NCBI RefSeq assembly: GCF_000617845.2
Contig: NZ_DF820425.1
Coordinates: 7,050,465-7,114,464, forward strand
Length of the DNA stretch: 64,000 nt
Source of the DNA: Bradyrhizobium sp. DOA9
GTDB taxonomy: Bacteria > Pseudomonadota > Alphaproteobacteria > Rhizobiales > Xanthobacteraceae
Direction of reading: 5' to 3'
Below, in pieces: positions 28,227-37,426 of this stretch. How positions within the stretch are numbered: position 1 is the stretch's first letter; every line of letters starts with the position of its first letter. The position numbers and the translations under genes were made by a program. The notes below the pieces were generated by a model. The model did not search any database, had not been told where the DNA came from, and saw nothing but the letters and a program-made list of their open reading frames with translations.

Positions 28227-28264
28227 GCAGGGCGGCGTTTGCCCAAACGGGCATCAACATCGCG

Positions 28265-28300
28265 GGGGCCGGGACCATGTCCCGGCCCCTGTTCGTTTGT
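28265..28300 (+). terminator. Hairpin after the repeat-containing glycosidase gene
   Basis: GGGGCCGGGAC (28265-28275), a 3-nt loop and GTCCCGGCCCC (28279-28289) form a perfect 11-bp stem, followed by TGTTCGTTTG. The T-tract is weak, but the position 38 bp after the stop codon fits a terminator. Confidence 0.6.
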
Positions 28301-28460
28301 CGGGCGCCTGCCTCAATGATGAGCAGAGAGCCGCCAGCCATCCGCAACTGGATGGGCCGCATGAATCCGGACGGATGACCGCGACGCGTCGCGCTTCCCG
28401 AACTTGCGTCACAATTCGTCTCTAGAAGACGGATGACCCGTGCAAGGACTCCGAGGCCCG

Positions 28461-29588
28461 ATGGAAGCCAGTGAAGCAAGACGTTTCGTCGTCCTCGACT
28501 TTTATCGCTTCGTCGCCGCGCTCGGCGTCTTCATCTTTCATCTCAAGATGATCGACCCGGGCATCTCGCCGGCCTGGAACGGGTCCTTTGGCCTGTTCGT
28601 GGACATGTTCTTCATCCTGTCCGGTTTCGTGATCTCCTATTCCTACCCGTCCGATGCACGTGGCGTCGGGGCCTATTCCCGGTTCATGATCCGGCGCATC
28701 GCGCGGATCTATCCGCTGCACCTGCTGAGCCTGCTCGTCTTCGTGGTGCTGATCGGCGTCGGCATGGAGCGCACGGCGCGCTCGACCTCGCTGGACTTCC
28801 TCTACAACCTCCTGCTGGTCCAGGCCTGGGGCGTCACCGACCATCTCAGCTTCAACTCGCCGTCATGGTCGATCAGCGCCGAATTCTTCTGCTATCTGAT
28901 CTTTCCGCTCCTGATGCTGCTTGCGCGCAAGGTCCAGCCGGTCGTGCTCGGCGTCATCGTGGCGGCGCTCTATCTGGTCCTTGCCCACGGCCATCTGCCG
29001 ATCTGGCAGGAACGGTCGCAGATGTACGGCGCCAATTACGATTACGGCATGCTCCGCGCGTTGCCGAGCTTCCTGAACGGTATCCTGCTCGCCATCCTGT
29101 TCCGGAAGTCTGGACCCTACCGGCAGAAATCGGTCGTGTTTGCCGGCATCGCCATGTTCGCCCTCTCCGTGCTCGTGCTCAACGTCTTCGCCAAGCCGGA
29201 TCTGGCCATTCTGCTGTTCTCCTGCGCCATCCTGCTCACGGCGGTCGGCGAGAGCGCCTTCAAGGAATTTCCGGGCGCGCGGCTGCTCGGACGGCTCGGC
29301 AACACCTCATACGCCATCTACATGCTGCACGACGCCATCCTCATCGCCGTGTTCAAGCCGCTGTGGACCTGGCTCGCGCTGCGCCCGGATCAGTTCGGCC
29401 TGTTCGCCCTGGCGTGCTGCGTGGTCCTCACCGTTGTCGCGGACCGGACCTACGCCTATTTCGAGAACCCTGCGCGGCGCCTGATCAATCGCTGGGCCGA
29501 CATCGGCGTCGCGTCTCCGCCCAAGACTCAGGCGGCCACGACCGAACCGGCCCTGCGCTTCGACACCACCGAACGGGCGGTCAACTGA
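28461..29588 (+). CDS. Acyltransferase 3 family membrane protein
   Basis: A 375-residue integral membrane O-acyltransferase (OafA/ExoZ/NodX type), which transfers acetyl or similar groups to sugars. The N-terminal catalytic motif region is VLDFYRFVAALGVFIFHLKMI (Arg and His conserved), with DMFFILSGFVISYSY next and MIRRIARIYPLH after. About ten membrane segments follow. The ATG at 28461 has GAGG upstream; a GTG at 28440 is less likely. It probably decorates the exopolysaccharide. It converges with the pyruvyltransferase gene across a hairpin. Confidence 0.9.
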   Translation: MEASEARRFVVLDFYRFVAALGVFIFHLKMIDPGISPAWNGSFGLFVDMFFILSGFVISYSYPSDARGVGAYSRFMIRRIARIYPLHLLSLLVFVVLIGVGMERTARSTSLDFLYNLLLVQAWGVTDHLSFNSPSWSISAEFFCYLIFPLLMLLARKVQPVVLGVIVAALYLVLAHGHLPIWQERSQMYGANYDYGMLRALPSFLNGILLAILFRKSGPYRQKSVVFAGIAMFALSVLVLNVFAKPDLAILLFSCAILLTAVGESAFKEFPGARLLGRLGNTSYAIYMLHDAILIAVFKPLWTWLALRPDQFGLFALACCVVLTVVADRTYAYFENPARRLINRWADIGVASPPKTQAATTEPALRFDTTERAVN

Positions 29589-29594
29589 CGCCTG

Positions 29595-29633
29595 AAAGCG
29601 CGATGACGCTTCATCCCAATCGCATCGCGCTTT
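29595..29633. terminator. Bidirectional hairpin between convergent genes, AAAGCGCGATG repeat type
   Basis: AAAGCGCGATG (29595-29605) and CATCGCGCTTT (29623-29633) are perfect inverted repeats between two convergent genes, ending in T-rich or A-rich edges on each strand. The same opening motif begins the longer dispersed repeat at 42031. Confidence 0.65.
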
Positions 29634-29643
29634 GGTAAGGCGT

Positions 29644-31005
29644 TCAGGCCACCTTGCCGCCGGCCTCCGCCGTCATGCGGATCGCGCTGTCGCCGAGTAA
29701 CGGTGCGATGTTGGCACGCGACAGCTCCATGACATCAGGCAGCGCCTGTCGGACCCGGTCGGCGGCGGCCTCGTAGGCACCGAGGAAGTGCCCCACGAAC
29801 TGCTCGAACCTGTCGCCGTCGAGGAACTGGGCCGGCGACAGCAACAGCTGCTCGCTGATGCCGAAATGCGCGAACAGGCCCTGGAACTTGTCCTGATAGG
29901 TGATCGCCGCGACGGGCGTTCCCTGTCCGAGCGCCGCAATGGCGAGGTGCATGCGGCCGGTGATCACCCCGTCGACCAGCCCGACGACGGCCTTGATCTC
30001 GCCCGCCGACAGCGTCTGCTCGACATGGTGCACGCGCTCGCCGAGCGTCGGCTCGAGCCGGCCGGCCAGCGGCCGCAGGCAATTGTCGTCGGCGATCTCG
30101 GGTCGGTAGTCATGTGCAAGCAGCACCCAGCTCACACTGTGCTGCCGCGACAGACGCTCCATGGCGGCTGCCGCGAGCTCTATCATCTTCCGCAGCTTGG
30201 CCGGCTCCGGCTTCTTGAACAGCATCGGGTGGATGTTGAAGACGAAGACCTTGCGACCCTGCGCGCGCTGCCGGGCGATCGTGGCCGCGATTGCCTTCAC
30301 TGCGCCGGTGTCCGCTCGCGGCGTCAGCATGAACGCGGCATCGGCGACGAGCCGGGCACGCTTCCGGGCGAAGTCATCGAAACGCCGGAGCGATATCGCA
30401 TCGCGCAGATTGAGGACCACGCCCGGATCGATCAGCCGGAACACCTCGCTCAGCGCTTTCGCGGGACGGGAATTGAAGCTGAAGCCGAGCACGCTGACCT
30501 TGGCGCCGAACGCCGCCATCAGGTCGGCGACGAGCAGCATGCGCGCGGCGTCCACCGGTGAATAATAGCCGTCGAGCACGTCGGCGCCCAGGATGACGCC
30601 GAAATCGGGACGGATGATCGAGAGCTCCTGCGCCACCGTCTCATAGGAAAACGGCTGCTTCCAGAGCTCGAGCGGCTTGAAGCCCATGGCGCGGACGTCG
30701 GCGCTGGCCGCCGGGGTGGCGGTGACGATGTAGATCTCGAGGTCCGGATAGGCCCGCGTCATCTCTCCGGCGGCCGCCTCGATCATGGCCTCGTCGCCGC
30801 GCGACTGATGAACGCTCCAGGGATCGGAGGGCAGCACCACGAGGCGGCGCGGATTGTTGCGCGGTGCGGCGTTGACGCCGACGTCCTTGCGGGCGATCTG
30901 CCATCTGCGCAATTCGAGCAGATCGACCGCGAAGGGCGTGTTCTTCGCGCTGTTGAGCCAGCCTCGAAGCTGCCTGCGCACGGGTACGGGGATCAATTGC
31001 TTCAC
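29644..31005 (-). CDS. Polysaccharide pyruvyltransferase-family protein
   Basis: A 453-residue protein of the PF04230 pyruvyltransferase family (CsaB/WcaK/ExoV type), which puts pyruvate ketals on sugars or acts in related transfers. Recognisable parts are the early SRGDEAMIEAA, GFSFNSRP, LNLRDAISLRRF and the C-terminal VDGVITGRMHLAIAALGQGTPVAAITYQDKFQGLF, where GRMHLAIAA is the family hallmark. The start is a GTG at 31005 with a strong GAGGAGG immediately upstream; this decides against an ATG at 31038 inside the previous gene. It follows the flippase gene with a 19-bp gap. Confidence 0.88.
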   Translation of the reverse strand: MKQLIPVPVRRQLRGWLNSAKNTPFAVDLLELRRWQIARKDVGVNAAPRNNPRRLVVLPSDPWSVHQSRGDEAMIEAAAGEMTRAYPDLEIYIVTATPAASADVRAMGFKPLELWKQPFSYETVAQELSIIRPDFGVILGADVLDGYYSPVDAARMLLVADLMAAFGAKVSVLGFSFNSRPAKALSEVFRLIDPGVVLNLRDAISLRRFDDFARKRARLVADAAFMLTPRADTGAVKAIAATIARQRAQGRKVFVFNIHPMLFKKPEPAKLRKMIELAAAAMERLSRQHSVSWVLLAHDYRPEIADDNCLRPLAGRLEPTLGERVHHVEQTLSAGEIKAVVGLVDGVITGRMHLAIAALGQGTPVAAITYQDKFQGLFAHFGISEQLLLSPAQFLDGDRFEQFVGHFLGAYEAAADRVRQALPDVMELSRANIAPLLGDSAIRMTAEAGGKVA

Positions 31006-31024
31006 GTCGTCCTCCTCGTCTTCC

Positions 31025-32479
31025 TCAGGCGGTCGCACCGCGCTTCACGACAAAATCGATCAGGGAGAAGAGCTGCTTCCGCCACAACAGCAGGATGCTC
31101 ATCAGATAGGTCGCGCCGAAACATGACGACAGCAGCCCCATCCGCAAATACGGGTTGATGTCCGGCGTCGCCGCGCGGCACAGCACGACCGCGCCGTAGG
31201 CGAGGACGATGGCGCACAGGCAGCCCGCAATCGGACGCAGGAACTGGCTCCAGCTCAGGCCCAGGAGCCGGAGCGCCAGCGCGAAGGTCACGGGGGTCAC
31301 CACGAGCTGCGCAAACGCGAAGATCGTCGCCAGCTGGCCGATGTCGCGCGAGGGCAGCAGGAACATCGCGGGCACGACCGTGCAGAACTTGATGATGTTC
31401 AGCGCAAAGACGTAGTTCGGCTTGCCCAGCGCGCCGAAATAGGCGCTGTTGACGAATTGCACGGTCTGGATCGCACCGACGAGCATCAGCGGCCGCATCA
31501 CCGCTTCGCTGCCGCTCCACTTGGCGCCGAACAGCAGCAGGGACACCTCCGGCGCGATGGCCGCAAGCAGCACGAACACGGGCGATCCGACCAGCGCTCC
31601 GAGACTGACGCTGCGCAGGTAGGCGCCGGCGATCCGGTCGCGCTCGTGCGCGATCCTGGACAACGCGCTCAAGGCCACGTCCATCACCGCCTGGGTGAGC
31701 AGCTGCATCAGGATGATGTAGACCCGGGCCCCGACCGTGTAGATGCCGAGGGCAGCGACGCCGTAGAGCGACAGGATGATCATGTCGATGGTGCGAACGA
31801 TGGCGAAATCCAGCAGCCGGTTCGACACGACATGGACGCTATAGCCGGAGAGCTCGCGAAAGCTCCTGGTATCGTAGGCACGCATCGGCAGCCATCGCGG
31901 CTGGCTCCAGAGCCACAAGCCGCTGATGGCGCTCTGGACGACCACCTGGATCACGAGGCTGAGAGCGCCGAAGCCGGCATAGGCGCAGCCGATGCCCACG
32001 ATGCCGGAGATGGCCGTCGCGACCATGGTCCTGACCGCGAGCACGCGAAAATCCATCTGGCGCTTGTAGAGCGCCTCCTGGAACAGGGTCGCGGTGCCGA
32101 TCGGAAGCGAGAGACTGGCGGCGGTGAGCAGCGGCGCGAGCCCCTTCACGTCGAACCAGCGCTCGATATCCGTCGCCAGGACGGCAATCAGAACCGCAAG
32201 GATCGTCGACGCTGCAAAGGAGCAGAAGAACGGCAGCGTCACGTCGGCAGGTTCAAGCGTTGGCCGCTGGATCAACGCATCGCCGAAGCCGAACTCGGCG
32301 ATCGAGCTCAAGAGCAGCAGGATGAAGGCGACGAGCGCGGCAAGGCCGAAATCCGAAGGGCTGAGCAGCCGGGCCAGCACCAGGAACAGCACGAACGACA
32401 GCGCCCGGCCGCCCCAATTCTGGGCAAGCGACCAGAACAAGGCAATCACGACCTGATGCTGCTTGCCCGTGACCTTCAT
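31025..32479 (-). CDS. Wzx/MOP-family oligosaccharide flippase
   Basis: A 484-residue protein with about twelve to fourteen membrane helices and the polysaccharide-export opening FWSLAQNWGGRALSFVLFLVLARLLSPSDFGLAALV, followed by LIQRPTLEPAD. These are typical of the WzxC/AmsL-type branch. It would flip the undecaprenol-linked repeat unit to the periplasm. The ATG at 32479 leads straight into the conserved region, though its ribosome-binding site is poor; an ATG at 32563 would add 28 unrelated residues. It is coupled with the pyruvyltransferase-family gene. Confidence 0.88.
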   Translation of the reverse strand: MKVTGKQHQVVIALFWSLAQNWGGRALSFVLFLVLARLLSPSDFGLAALVAFILLLLSSIAEFGFGDALIQRPTLEPADVTLPFFCSFAASTILAVLIAVLATDIERWFDVKGLAPLLTAASLSLPIGTATLFQEALYKRQMDFRVLAVRTMVATAISGIVGIGCAYAGFGALSLVIQVVVQSAISGLWLWSQPRWLPMRAYDTRSFRELSGYSVHVVSNRLLDFAIVRTIDMIILSLYGVAALGIYTVGARVYIILMQLLTQAVMDVALSALSRIAHERDRIAGAYLRSVSLGALVGSPVFVLLAAIAPEVSLLLFGAKWSGSEAVMRPLMLVGAIQTVQFVNSAYFGALGKPNYVFALNIIKFCTVVPAMFLLPSRDIGQLATIFAFAQLVVTPVTFALALRLLGLSWSQFLRPIAGCLCAIVLAYGAVVLCRAATPDINPYLRMGLLSSCFGATYLMSILLLWRKQLFSLIDFVVKRGATA

Positions 32480-32709
32480 CAACAATTCGACCCAATTCCG
32501 ACAGATCCGACCACAATCGTAGGCTAGACGCGTGGCATGCGATGCTGCCGCGACGTCGCCCATCTCCGACCACGGCGGAGCACTGCATGCTCGCTACATT
32601 ACGACGGAGTGATGGCAATCAGATGAGTGCCGTCACGATTCCGATTTAGAGTGGAAGTGAGTTCAAATCGTGGACTACACTCCGATCAACCTTTGCGAAG
32701 TGATGCAAA

Positions 32710-33864
32710 ATGGATGCCTTGATGAATCCGCCCCGGCGTTCTCTCCGCAGCTCCAGGCGCTTGCGTGTGGCCATCTACGCACCGCATTTTGCGGAATATT
32801 CCTATCGTCTCGCAGCGGGATTGGCGCACCATTGCGACGTTCGCCTGGTGCTCAACCGCAAGGACGCCAATCAGCAATGGGAACTTGCGGATATCGCCGT
32901 GGCGGCGCCCTTCGAGACGCGGATCCGCGACCTCAGCCTGCGCCGTGGCGGCGCGATCGGCATCCCCGCCTCCTTCTACGACATAATATCGTTTCGTCCG
33001 GACGTGATTCATTGTCACGAAGTTCCGGAGATCTACACCTCCAAGCTGATCCAGCTGCTCCGTCCGCTCGGTATTCCCCTGGTGCTGACGGTTCACGATG
33101 CGATTCCGCATTCGGAAGGCGGCTCGGGTACATCGCCACGTGAGGATGCATGGCGCGACCGCATGCGGGCGGCCGCTTCTGTCGTCACGACGCATGGCGA
33201 GAGCTGCATCGCCGATTTTCGCCGGGCTTCACCCGGCTTCAAGGGCGAAACGGTCTCCAGCATGCACGGCGTGCTCATGGTTCCGCCAGCCAAGGGCGTT
33301 CTCGCCGCGCCGGAAGCCGCGCGCATCCTGTTTTTTGGACGGATGTGGGCCTATAAGGGCCTCGACGTCTTCATCGACGCGATCGACATGTTGGCCCAGC
33401 GCGGCGTGGCGCATGAAGCGATCGTCGCCGGCCGCGGCCCCGAGATGACCCGGCTCGGCGCGCGAATGGCGGCGATGCCGACGGTCAAGACCATCAACGC
33501 CTATATCTCGCCCGCTGATACCGGACGACTGTTTCAATCCGCCACCGTCGTTGCCCTGCCCTACAAGGACGCAACGCAAAGCGGCGTGCTTGCCTCCGCC
33601 TATGGCAATTCCCGGCCCGTCGTTGCCAGCGCCACCGGCGGCATCCCCGATGTCGTGACGGACGGCGTCAATGGGCTGCTGGTGCCGCCCGGCGATGCCA
33701 CGGCACTGGCCGACGCACTCGAACGCGTGCTGACCTCGAAGACTCTCGCCGCGACATTGACCGAGGGCGCACGGCAGACCGCGGCCGGCCTGCTGAACTG
33801 GGATCGTATTGCCGAGCAGCTCCTCGGCTCCTATCGGAGGCTCGCCGCGCGTACCGTGAGCTGA
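32710..33864 (+). CDS. GT4-like glycosyltransferase (exopolysaccharide)
   Basis: A 384-residue GT-B enzyme. The N-terminus RVAIYAPHFAEYSYRLAAGLA and DVIHCHEVPEIYTSKLIQLL form the acceptor domain, with a VLTVHDAIPH segment. The C-terminal domain has ILFFGRMWAYKGLDVFIDAI and PYKDATQSGVLASAYG. As in several GT4 subfamilies, the first Glu of E-x7-E is replaced here. It is the only rightward gene between two leftward blocks, divergent from the flippase unit and convergent with the acyltransferase at 33881. Confidence 0.88.
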   Translation: MDALMNPPRRSLRSSRRLRVAIYAPHFAEYSYRLAAGLAHHCDVRLVLNRKDANQQWELADIAVAAPFETRIRDLSLRRGGAIGIPASFYDIISFRPDVIHCHEVPEIYTSKLIQLLRPLGIPLVLTVHDAIPHSEGGSGTSPREDAWRDRMRAAASVVTTHGESCIADFRRASPGFKGETVSSMHGVLMVPPAKGVLAAPEAARILFFGRMWAYKGLDVFIDAIDMLAQRGVAHEAIVAGRGPEMTRLGARMAAMPTVKTINAYISPADTGRLFQSATVVALPYKDATQSGVLASAYGNSRPVVASATGGIPDVVTDGVNGLLVPPGDATALADALERVLTSKTLAATLTEGARQTAAGLLNWDRIAEQLLGSYRRLAARTVS

Positions 33865-33880
33865 GCGTCAGCGCGATCTC

Positions 33881-34969
33881 TCAAACCGATTGCTCGATCT
33901 GCGGCCGAAAGAACATGCCGCGGATCGCGCCGTCCAGCAATCGCCTCAACCTCACCTCGATCAGTTCATAAGTAATCGCGCTTGCGACCAATGACATCAC
34001 CAGCCCGAGCCCGATGAAGGCAGCCCATAGCAGCCAGCGGTCGACGCCGGCGGCGACCAGCTTCAGGCCGATCACCTGCAAGGGGAAGAGCACGAAGGGA
34101 TGCACGAGATAGAGGCTGTAGCTGATCTTGCCGATATACTGCAGCGCCGGCGTGCTCAGGGCCTTGCCGAGGCCTGATTCCGGGGCGAGCACCATGCCGA
34201 ACAGCAGAAATCCGGGAATGAGCCCCACGAACGGGTGAAACAGCACGAGGCTCGCATACAGGGCGGCCCCGCAGAGAAGGCCTGCAAGCAGCCCAAGGCG
34301 TCCGGGAATGGAAATGCGAAATCCGGTCGCGCTGAACAGCATGCCGATGCAGAAGAACGCGGTGATCGGCCACCGCATCAGGCAAGCCACGCCGAGCAGG
34401 ATCAGGGGCGCCGCCAGCAGCCGGCCCCCGGCGCGCCACATCGAGAATGTCAGCGCAAACCAGATGTAGAACGCCCACTCATAGGTCAATGTCCAGGCAT
34501 TCTGCTGAGCAATGGGCAGGCCGAGCGCGTCCTGCACGAAGAAAAGGTTGGCGGCAAAGATCCCGAGATAGCCGGTCAGATCGATCCCACGGAAGAATTT
34601 GTAGGCCACGATCGGCCCGATCGCGAACAGCGCAAGATGCAGGACGACGAACACCGGCATGATGCGCAGGACGCGGTCGAAGAAAAACCGCGACAGCGAA
34701 CCGTGCCGCACGAGGCTCGCCGGGATCAGGAATCCGCTGATCATGAAGAACAGCTCGACGCCGTGCCCGCCGACATTGATCACCGATTGCAGCCAGGGCC
34801 AGATCGGCGGCAGGAAGCCGGGATTCGGGATGTCGTACATGCCTGCCTTCGGCATGTCGTAGAAATGGTCCATCAGCACGCTCAGCGCCGCGATGGCGCG
34901 AAGGCCCTGGACCGAAGGAACGAACGATCCGTCATAGGCGGCTCCCGGCTGGTGGGGTGCCTTGATCAC
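33881..34969 (-). CDS. Acyltransferase 3 family membrane protein
   Basis: A 362-residue membrane acyltransferase. The N-terminus has VQGLRAIAALSVLMDHF with the conserved Arg and His, then VELFFMISGFLIPASL and FFFDRVLRIMP. About ten membrane segments follow and the C-terminus has YIGKISYSLYLVHPFVL, another family hallmark. Its GTG start at 34969 overlaps the stop of the upstream acyltransferase by 4 bp, so the two are translationally coupled. An open frame continuing upstream of this GTG is only a shadow of the neighbouring gene. Confidence 0.88.
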   Translation of the reverse strand: MIKAPHQPGAAYDGSFVPSVQGLRAIAALSVLMDHFYDMPKAGMYDIPNPGFLPPIWPWLQSVINVGGHGVELFFMISGFLIPASLVRHGSLSRFFFDRVLRIMPVFVVLHLALFAIGPIVAYKFFRGIDLTGYLGIFAANLFFVQDALGLPIAQQNAWTLTYEWAFYIWFALTFSMWRAGGRLLAAPLILLGVACLMRWPITAFFCIGMLFSATGFRISIPGRLGLLAGLLCGAALYASLVLFHPFVGLIPGFLLFGMVLAPESGLGKALSTPALQYIGKISYSLYLVHPFVLFPLQVIGLKLVAAGVDRWLLWAAFIGLGLVMSLVASAITYELIEVRLRRLLDGAIRGMFFRPQIEQSV

Positions 34970-36075
34970 TCTGCGGCACCCGGGGTGCTGAGGGCCGGCT
35001 CGAGAACGACCGGCTTTCTTCGCGCCGAGCGGAACCTCTGCCCGAAGGAAATGCTGGGCTTCTCGATGAAGGCGTAGGTCATCCAGCTGACGAGAATCGA
35101 CAACGCCAGGATCACGACCAGGAAGATCGACCATCCCAGCGGGCCGTCGCCGAACCAGGCGAGGCGATGGATGACGACGATCACGAACGGCGACATCAGG
35201 TAGACCGAATAGCTGATCACCCCGACGAACGCCATCGGGCGCCAGGCCATTCGCTCGCCGAACACGGCAAAGCCGATGAAGGCCAGCGCCGCGCAGATGT
35301 AGGCCGATCCGATCGAATAGCTGTAGAAGAAATTCTCGTGATACACGCCGCCGAACCGGCGGTCGGACAGGGTGGCGGCGAAGATCGCATACAGAAGCGT
35401 GCAGACGGCCACGTGGGTCCACCGCAGCTTGCCGCCAATGACGGTGTCGCGGATGATCTTGCCCAGGAACATCGCCGACAGGTTCAACCCGACCTCCATC
35501 ACCGAGGAGACCGCCCTGTTCTCGACGAAGAGTGCCGCGGTGGTTCCGACCAGCGCAGCGGCAACGACGATGGTCACCGCCGTGAAGCGCCGGTTCAATA
35601 GCCCCATCGCAAAGAGAATTGTGCATCCGAAATAGAACAGCAGCTCGATCGCCAGCGTCCAGTAGAACACCCAGAGGTTCGGGACGTTCACGAAGGTCTG
35701 CAACATCGTCACGTTGGCGGCGACCTGCCCCAGCGGATAAGTCCTTGAATCCAGGAGCTGCATCACCACCAGCCCGACGACGAGCGAAGTCCAATAGGCC
35801 GGATAGAGCCGGAAGAAGCGGCTGATCGTGAAATCCCGCACGGGCGTGGCGCTGTCCGGGAAGCTGAACGGAATGACGAAGCCGCTGACGAAGAAGAACA
35901 GGACGACGCCGAACCGGCCGAAGTTCATGTAATAGCCGAACACGTCGTGGATCGGCCAGTAATAGGCGCCCGTCGGATGCTTCTCGACGATCACCTCGAA
36001 GACATGCTGGACCAGGACCGCCAGCACGGCAATGCCGCGCAACGTGTCGATGAATGCGAGCCGCTTATGCATCAT
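34966..36075 (-). CDS. Acyltransferase 3 family membrane protein
   Basis: A 369-residue membrane acyltransferase with FIDTLRGIAVLAVLVQHVFE at the N-terminus (conserved Arg and His), FGVVLFFFVSGFVIPFSF, and TISRFFRLYPAYW. About ten membrane helices are visible. The ATG at 36075 (ATGATG) lies 6 bp after the Wzy-like gene's stop codon, so it belongs to the same transcript. It may add acetyl, succinyl or another acyl group to the polymer; the donor cannot be told. Confidence 0.9.
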   Translation of the reverse strand: MMHKRLAFIDTLRGIAVLAVLVQHVFEVIVEKHPTGAYYWPIHDVFGYYMNFGRFGVVLFFFVSGFVIPFSFPDSATPVRDFTISRFFRLYPAYWTSLVVGLVVMQLLDSRTYPLGQVAANVTMLQTFVNVPNLWVFYWTLAIELLFYFGCTILFAMGLLNRRFTAVTIVVAAALVGTTAALFVENRAVSSVMEVGLNLSAMFLGKIIRDTVIGGKLRWTHVAVCTLLYAIFAATLSDRRFGGVYHENFFYSYSIGSAYICAALAFIGFAVFGERMAWRPMAFVGVISYSVYLMSPFVIVVIHRLAWFGDGPLGWSIFLVVILALSILVSWMTYAFIEKPSISFGQRFRSARRKPVVLEPALSTPGAAE

Positions 36076-36081
36076 TCGTTC

Positions 36082-37419
36082 TCACCTGCTTCCGCTCGCC
36101 GCCGGCAGATCCGGGCGGAAGCCTTCCAATGGCGGCACTGGCGGCCGCATCACGATTGGCACGGCGTCGATCCCCCGTGTCGAAGTCGCACGCCGCGAGA
36201 ACACTTCGCTGAAGCTCAATGCGATGATCAGCAGGCCGGAGGCCGGGCCGTAGTTCAAGACCGTGATGGTGAACAGGTTGACGACGAAGAGCAGCGTCAG
36301 CTTGTACACGTCGGTCGCACCGAATGTCGCCCGGAACACCATCACCATGAACGCGACGAAGGGAAGACCGAACATCAGGTACGTCCCTATGTAGAAATTG
36401 TCGACCGGCACCCAGAACGGCGCGAGCGGCGAGAACAGCTGCTGCGGATAGTTGAAGCAGCCCGCGCCACAGCCGGTCACGAGGCCGACCGGCATGAGCT
36501 GACTCATGTAGATGAACGGCTTTTGCCAGCTGTTGTTGATGCGATCGACGATGCTGAAGAGGGTTGAATGCGGCACGGCCGCGGTGCCGGAAGCGAACAC
36601 GATCATGAAGAACGGCACGAAGATCGCAGCGAAAGACCATTGCGCGATGCCCCGAATGGCGGGGAAGCGCGACCTTTCCGGCAGCATCCGCACGAACACG
36701 AGCAGGAGCAAATAGAGCACGAGGACGATCATGGTGGTCTTGCTCGTGGTCAGCTTGGTGGCATAGATCGCGATGGAGCCGAACAGGAGGCACCACGTCG
36801 TGCTCTTGCGAATGGAGGTGATTGCGAAAGACACCAGGATGAAGAAGGCGGCCATGGTATTGTCGGCAGCAAAGCCCATGAGGCGCTGATCGTCGCCGCC
36901 ATAGGCCCACCACAGCCGGCCGGCCTCGCGTACGGCGCCGAAGGACTCGTATTTGTAGCCGACCCAGGGCATCAGATAGAATTTCGTCAGGAAGACGCCG
37001 ATCACGGACAGGTAGAAGGTCACGGCGATCACCGAGAGCAGCTTGCGGTATGAGCCCAGGCTCGAATCGCAGAAGCAGAACCCGACGAAGACCGGCAACA
37101 TCATCTTGAACGAGGAGATCGCTGCGTTCATCGTCCCCAGCATGAAATAGCCGAGCACGAGCGACAGCATGATCTGCACGAGCACCAGCAGGGCGAGGGT
37201 GCTGCGATTGCGCAGGACGCAATGCACGAAGAACTGGGCGAGGCACAGGACCGCAATGAAGTCGGGCAGATACCACAGCGAATTCAGGTGATAGATGCTG
37301 GTGTAGTAGCGGATCATGCCGCCGAAGGCGTCACGGATCAGATAGACACCGAGGGCGATCGCCTCGATGTTGAGGCTGATCAGCGTGATTTTCGGCCGGT
37401 TCAGCGCGAGGACGGTCAT
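36082..37419 (-). CDS. O-antigen/exopolysaccharide polymerase-like protein (Wzy type)
   Basis: A 445-residue membrane protein with about eleven helices and a large periplasmic loop between residues 250 and 340 (from the RSRFPAIRGIAQW region to FSPLAPFWVPVDN). This is the layout of Wzy polymerases. The loop end, VDNFYIGTYLMFGLPFVAFM, resembles the usual D-N-x-Y/F segment of O-antigen ligases and polymerases. It would link repeat units in the periplasm. Wzy proteins diverge too far for the motif to prove identity, but the location between acyltransferases in a polysaccharide block supports it. The ATG at 37419 lies 7 bp after the upstream gene. Confidence 0.78.
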   Translation of the reverse strand: MTVLALNRPKITLISLNIEAIALGVYLIRDAFGGMIRYYTSIYHLNSLWYLPDFIAVLCLAQFFVHCVLRNRSTLALLVLVQIMLSLVLGYFMLGTMNAAISSFKMMLPVFVGFCFCDSSLGSYRKLLSVIAVTFYLSVIGVFLTKFYLMPWVGYKYESFGAVREAGRLWWAYGGDDQRLMGFAADNTMAAFFILVSFAITSIRKSTTWCLLFGSIAIYATKLTTSKTTMIVLVLYLLLLVFVRMLPERSRFPAIRGIAQWSFAAIFVPFFMIVFASGTAAVPHSTLFSIVDRINNSWQKPFIYMSQLMPVGLVTGCGAGCFNYPQQLFSPLAPFWVPVDNFYIGTYLMFGLPFVAFMVMVFRATFGATDVYKLTLLFVVNLFTITVLNYGPASGLLIIALSFSEVFSRRATSTRGIDAVPIVMRPPVPPLEGFRPDLPAASGSR

Positions 37420-37426
37420 GTCCGGC

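Noticed and set aside
33881..35794. 637-residue open frame covering two acyltransferase regions
   Set aside because: Only the 3' part (33881-34969) encodes the acyltransferase; the upstream part is a different frame of the neighbouring acyltransferase gene and lacks family motifs. The GTG at 34969 overlapping the upstream stop is the natural start.
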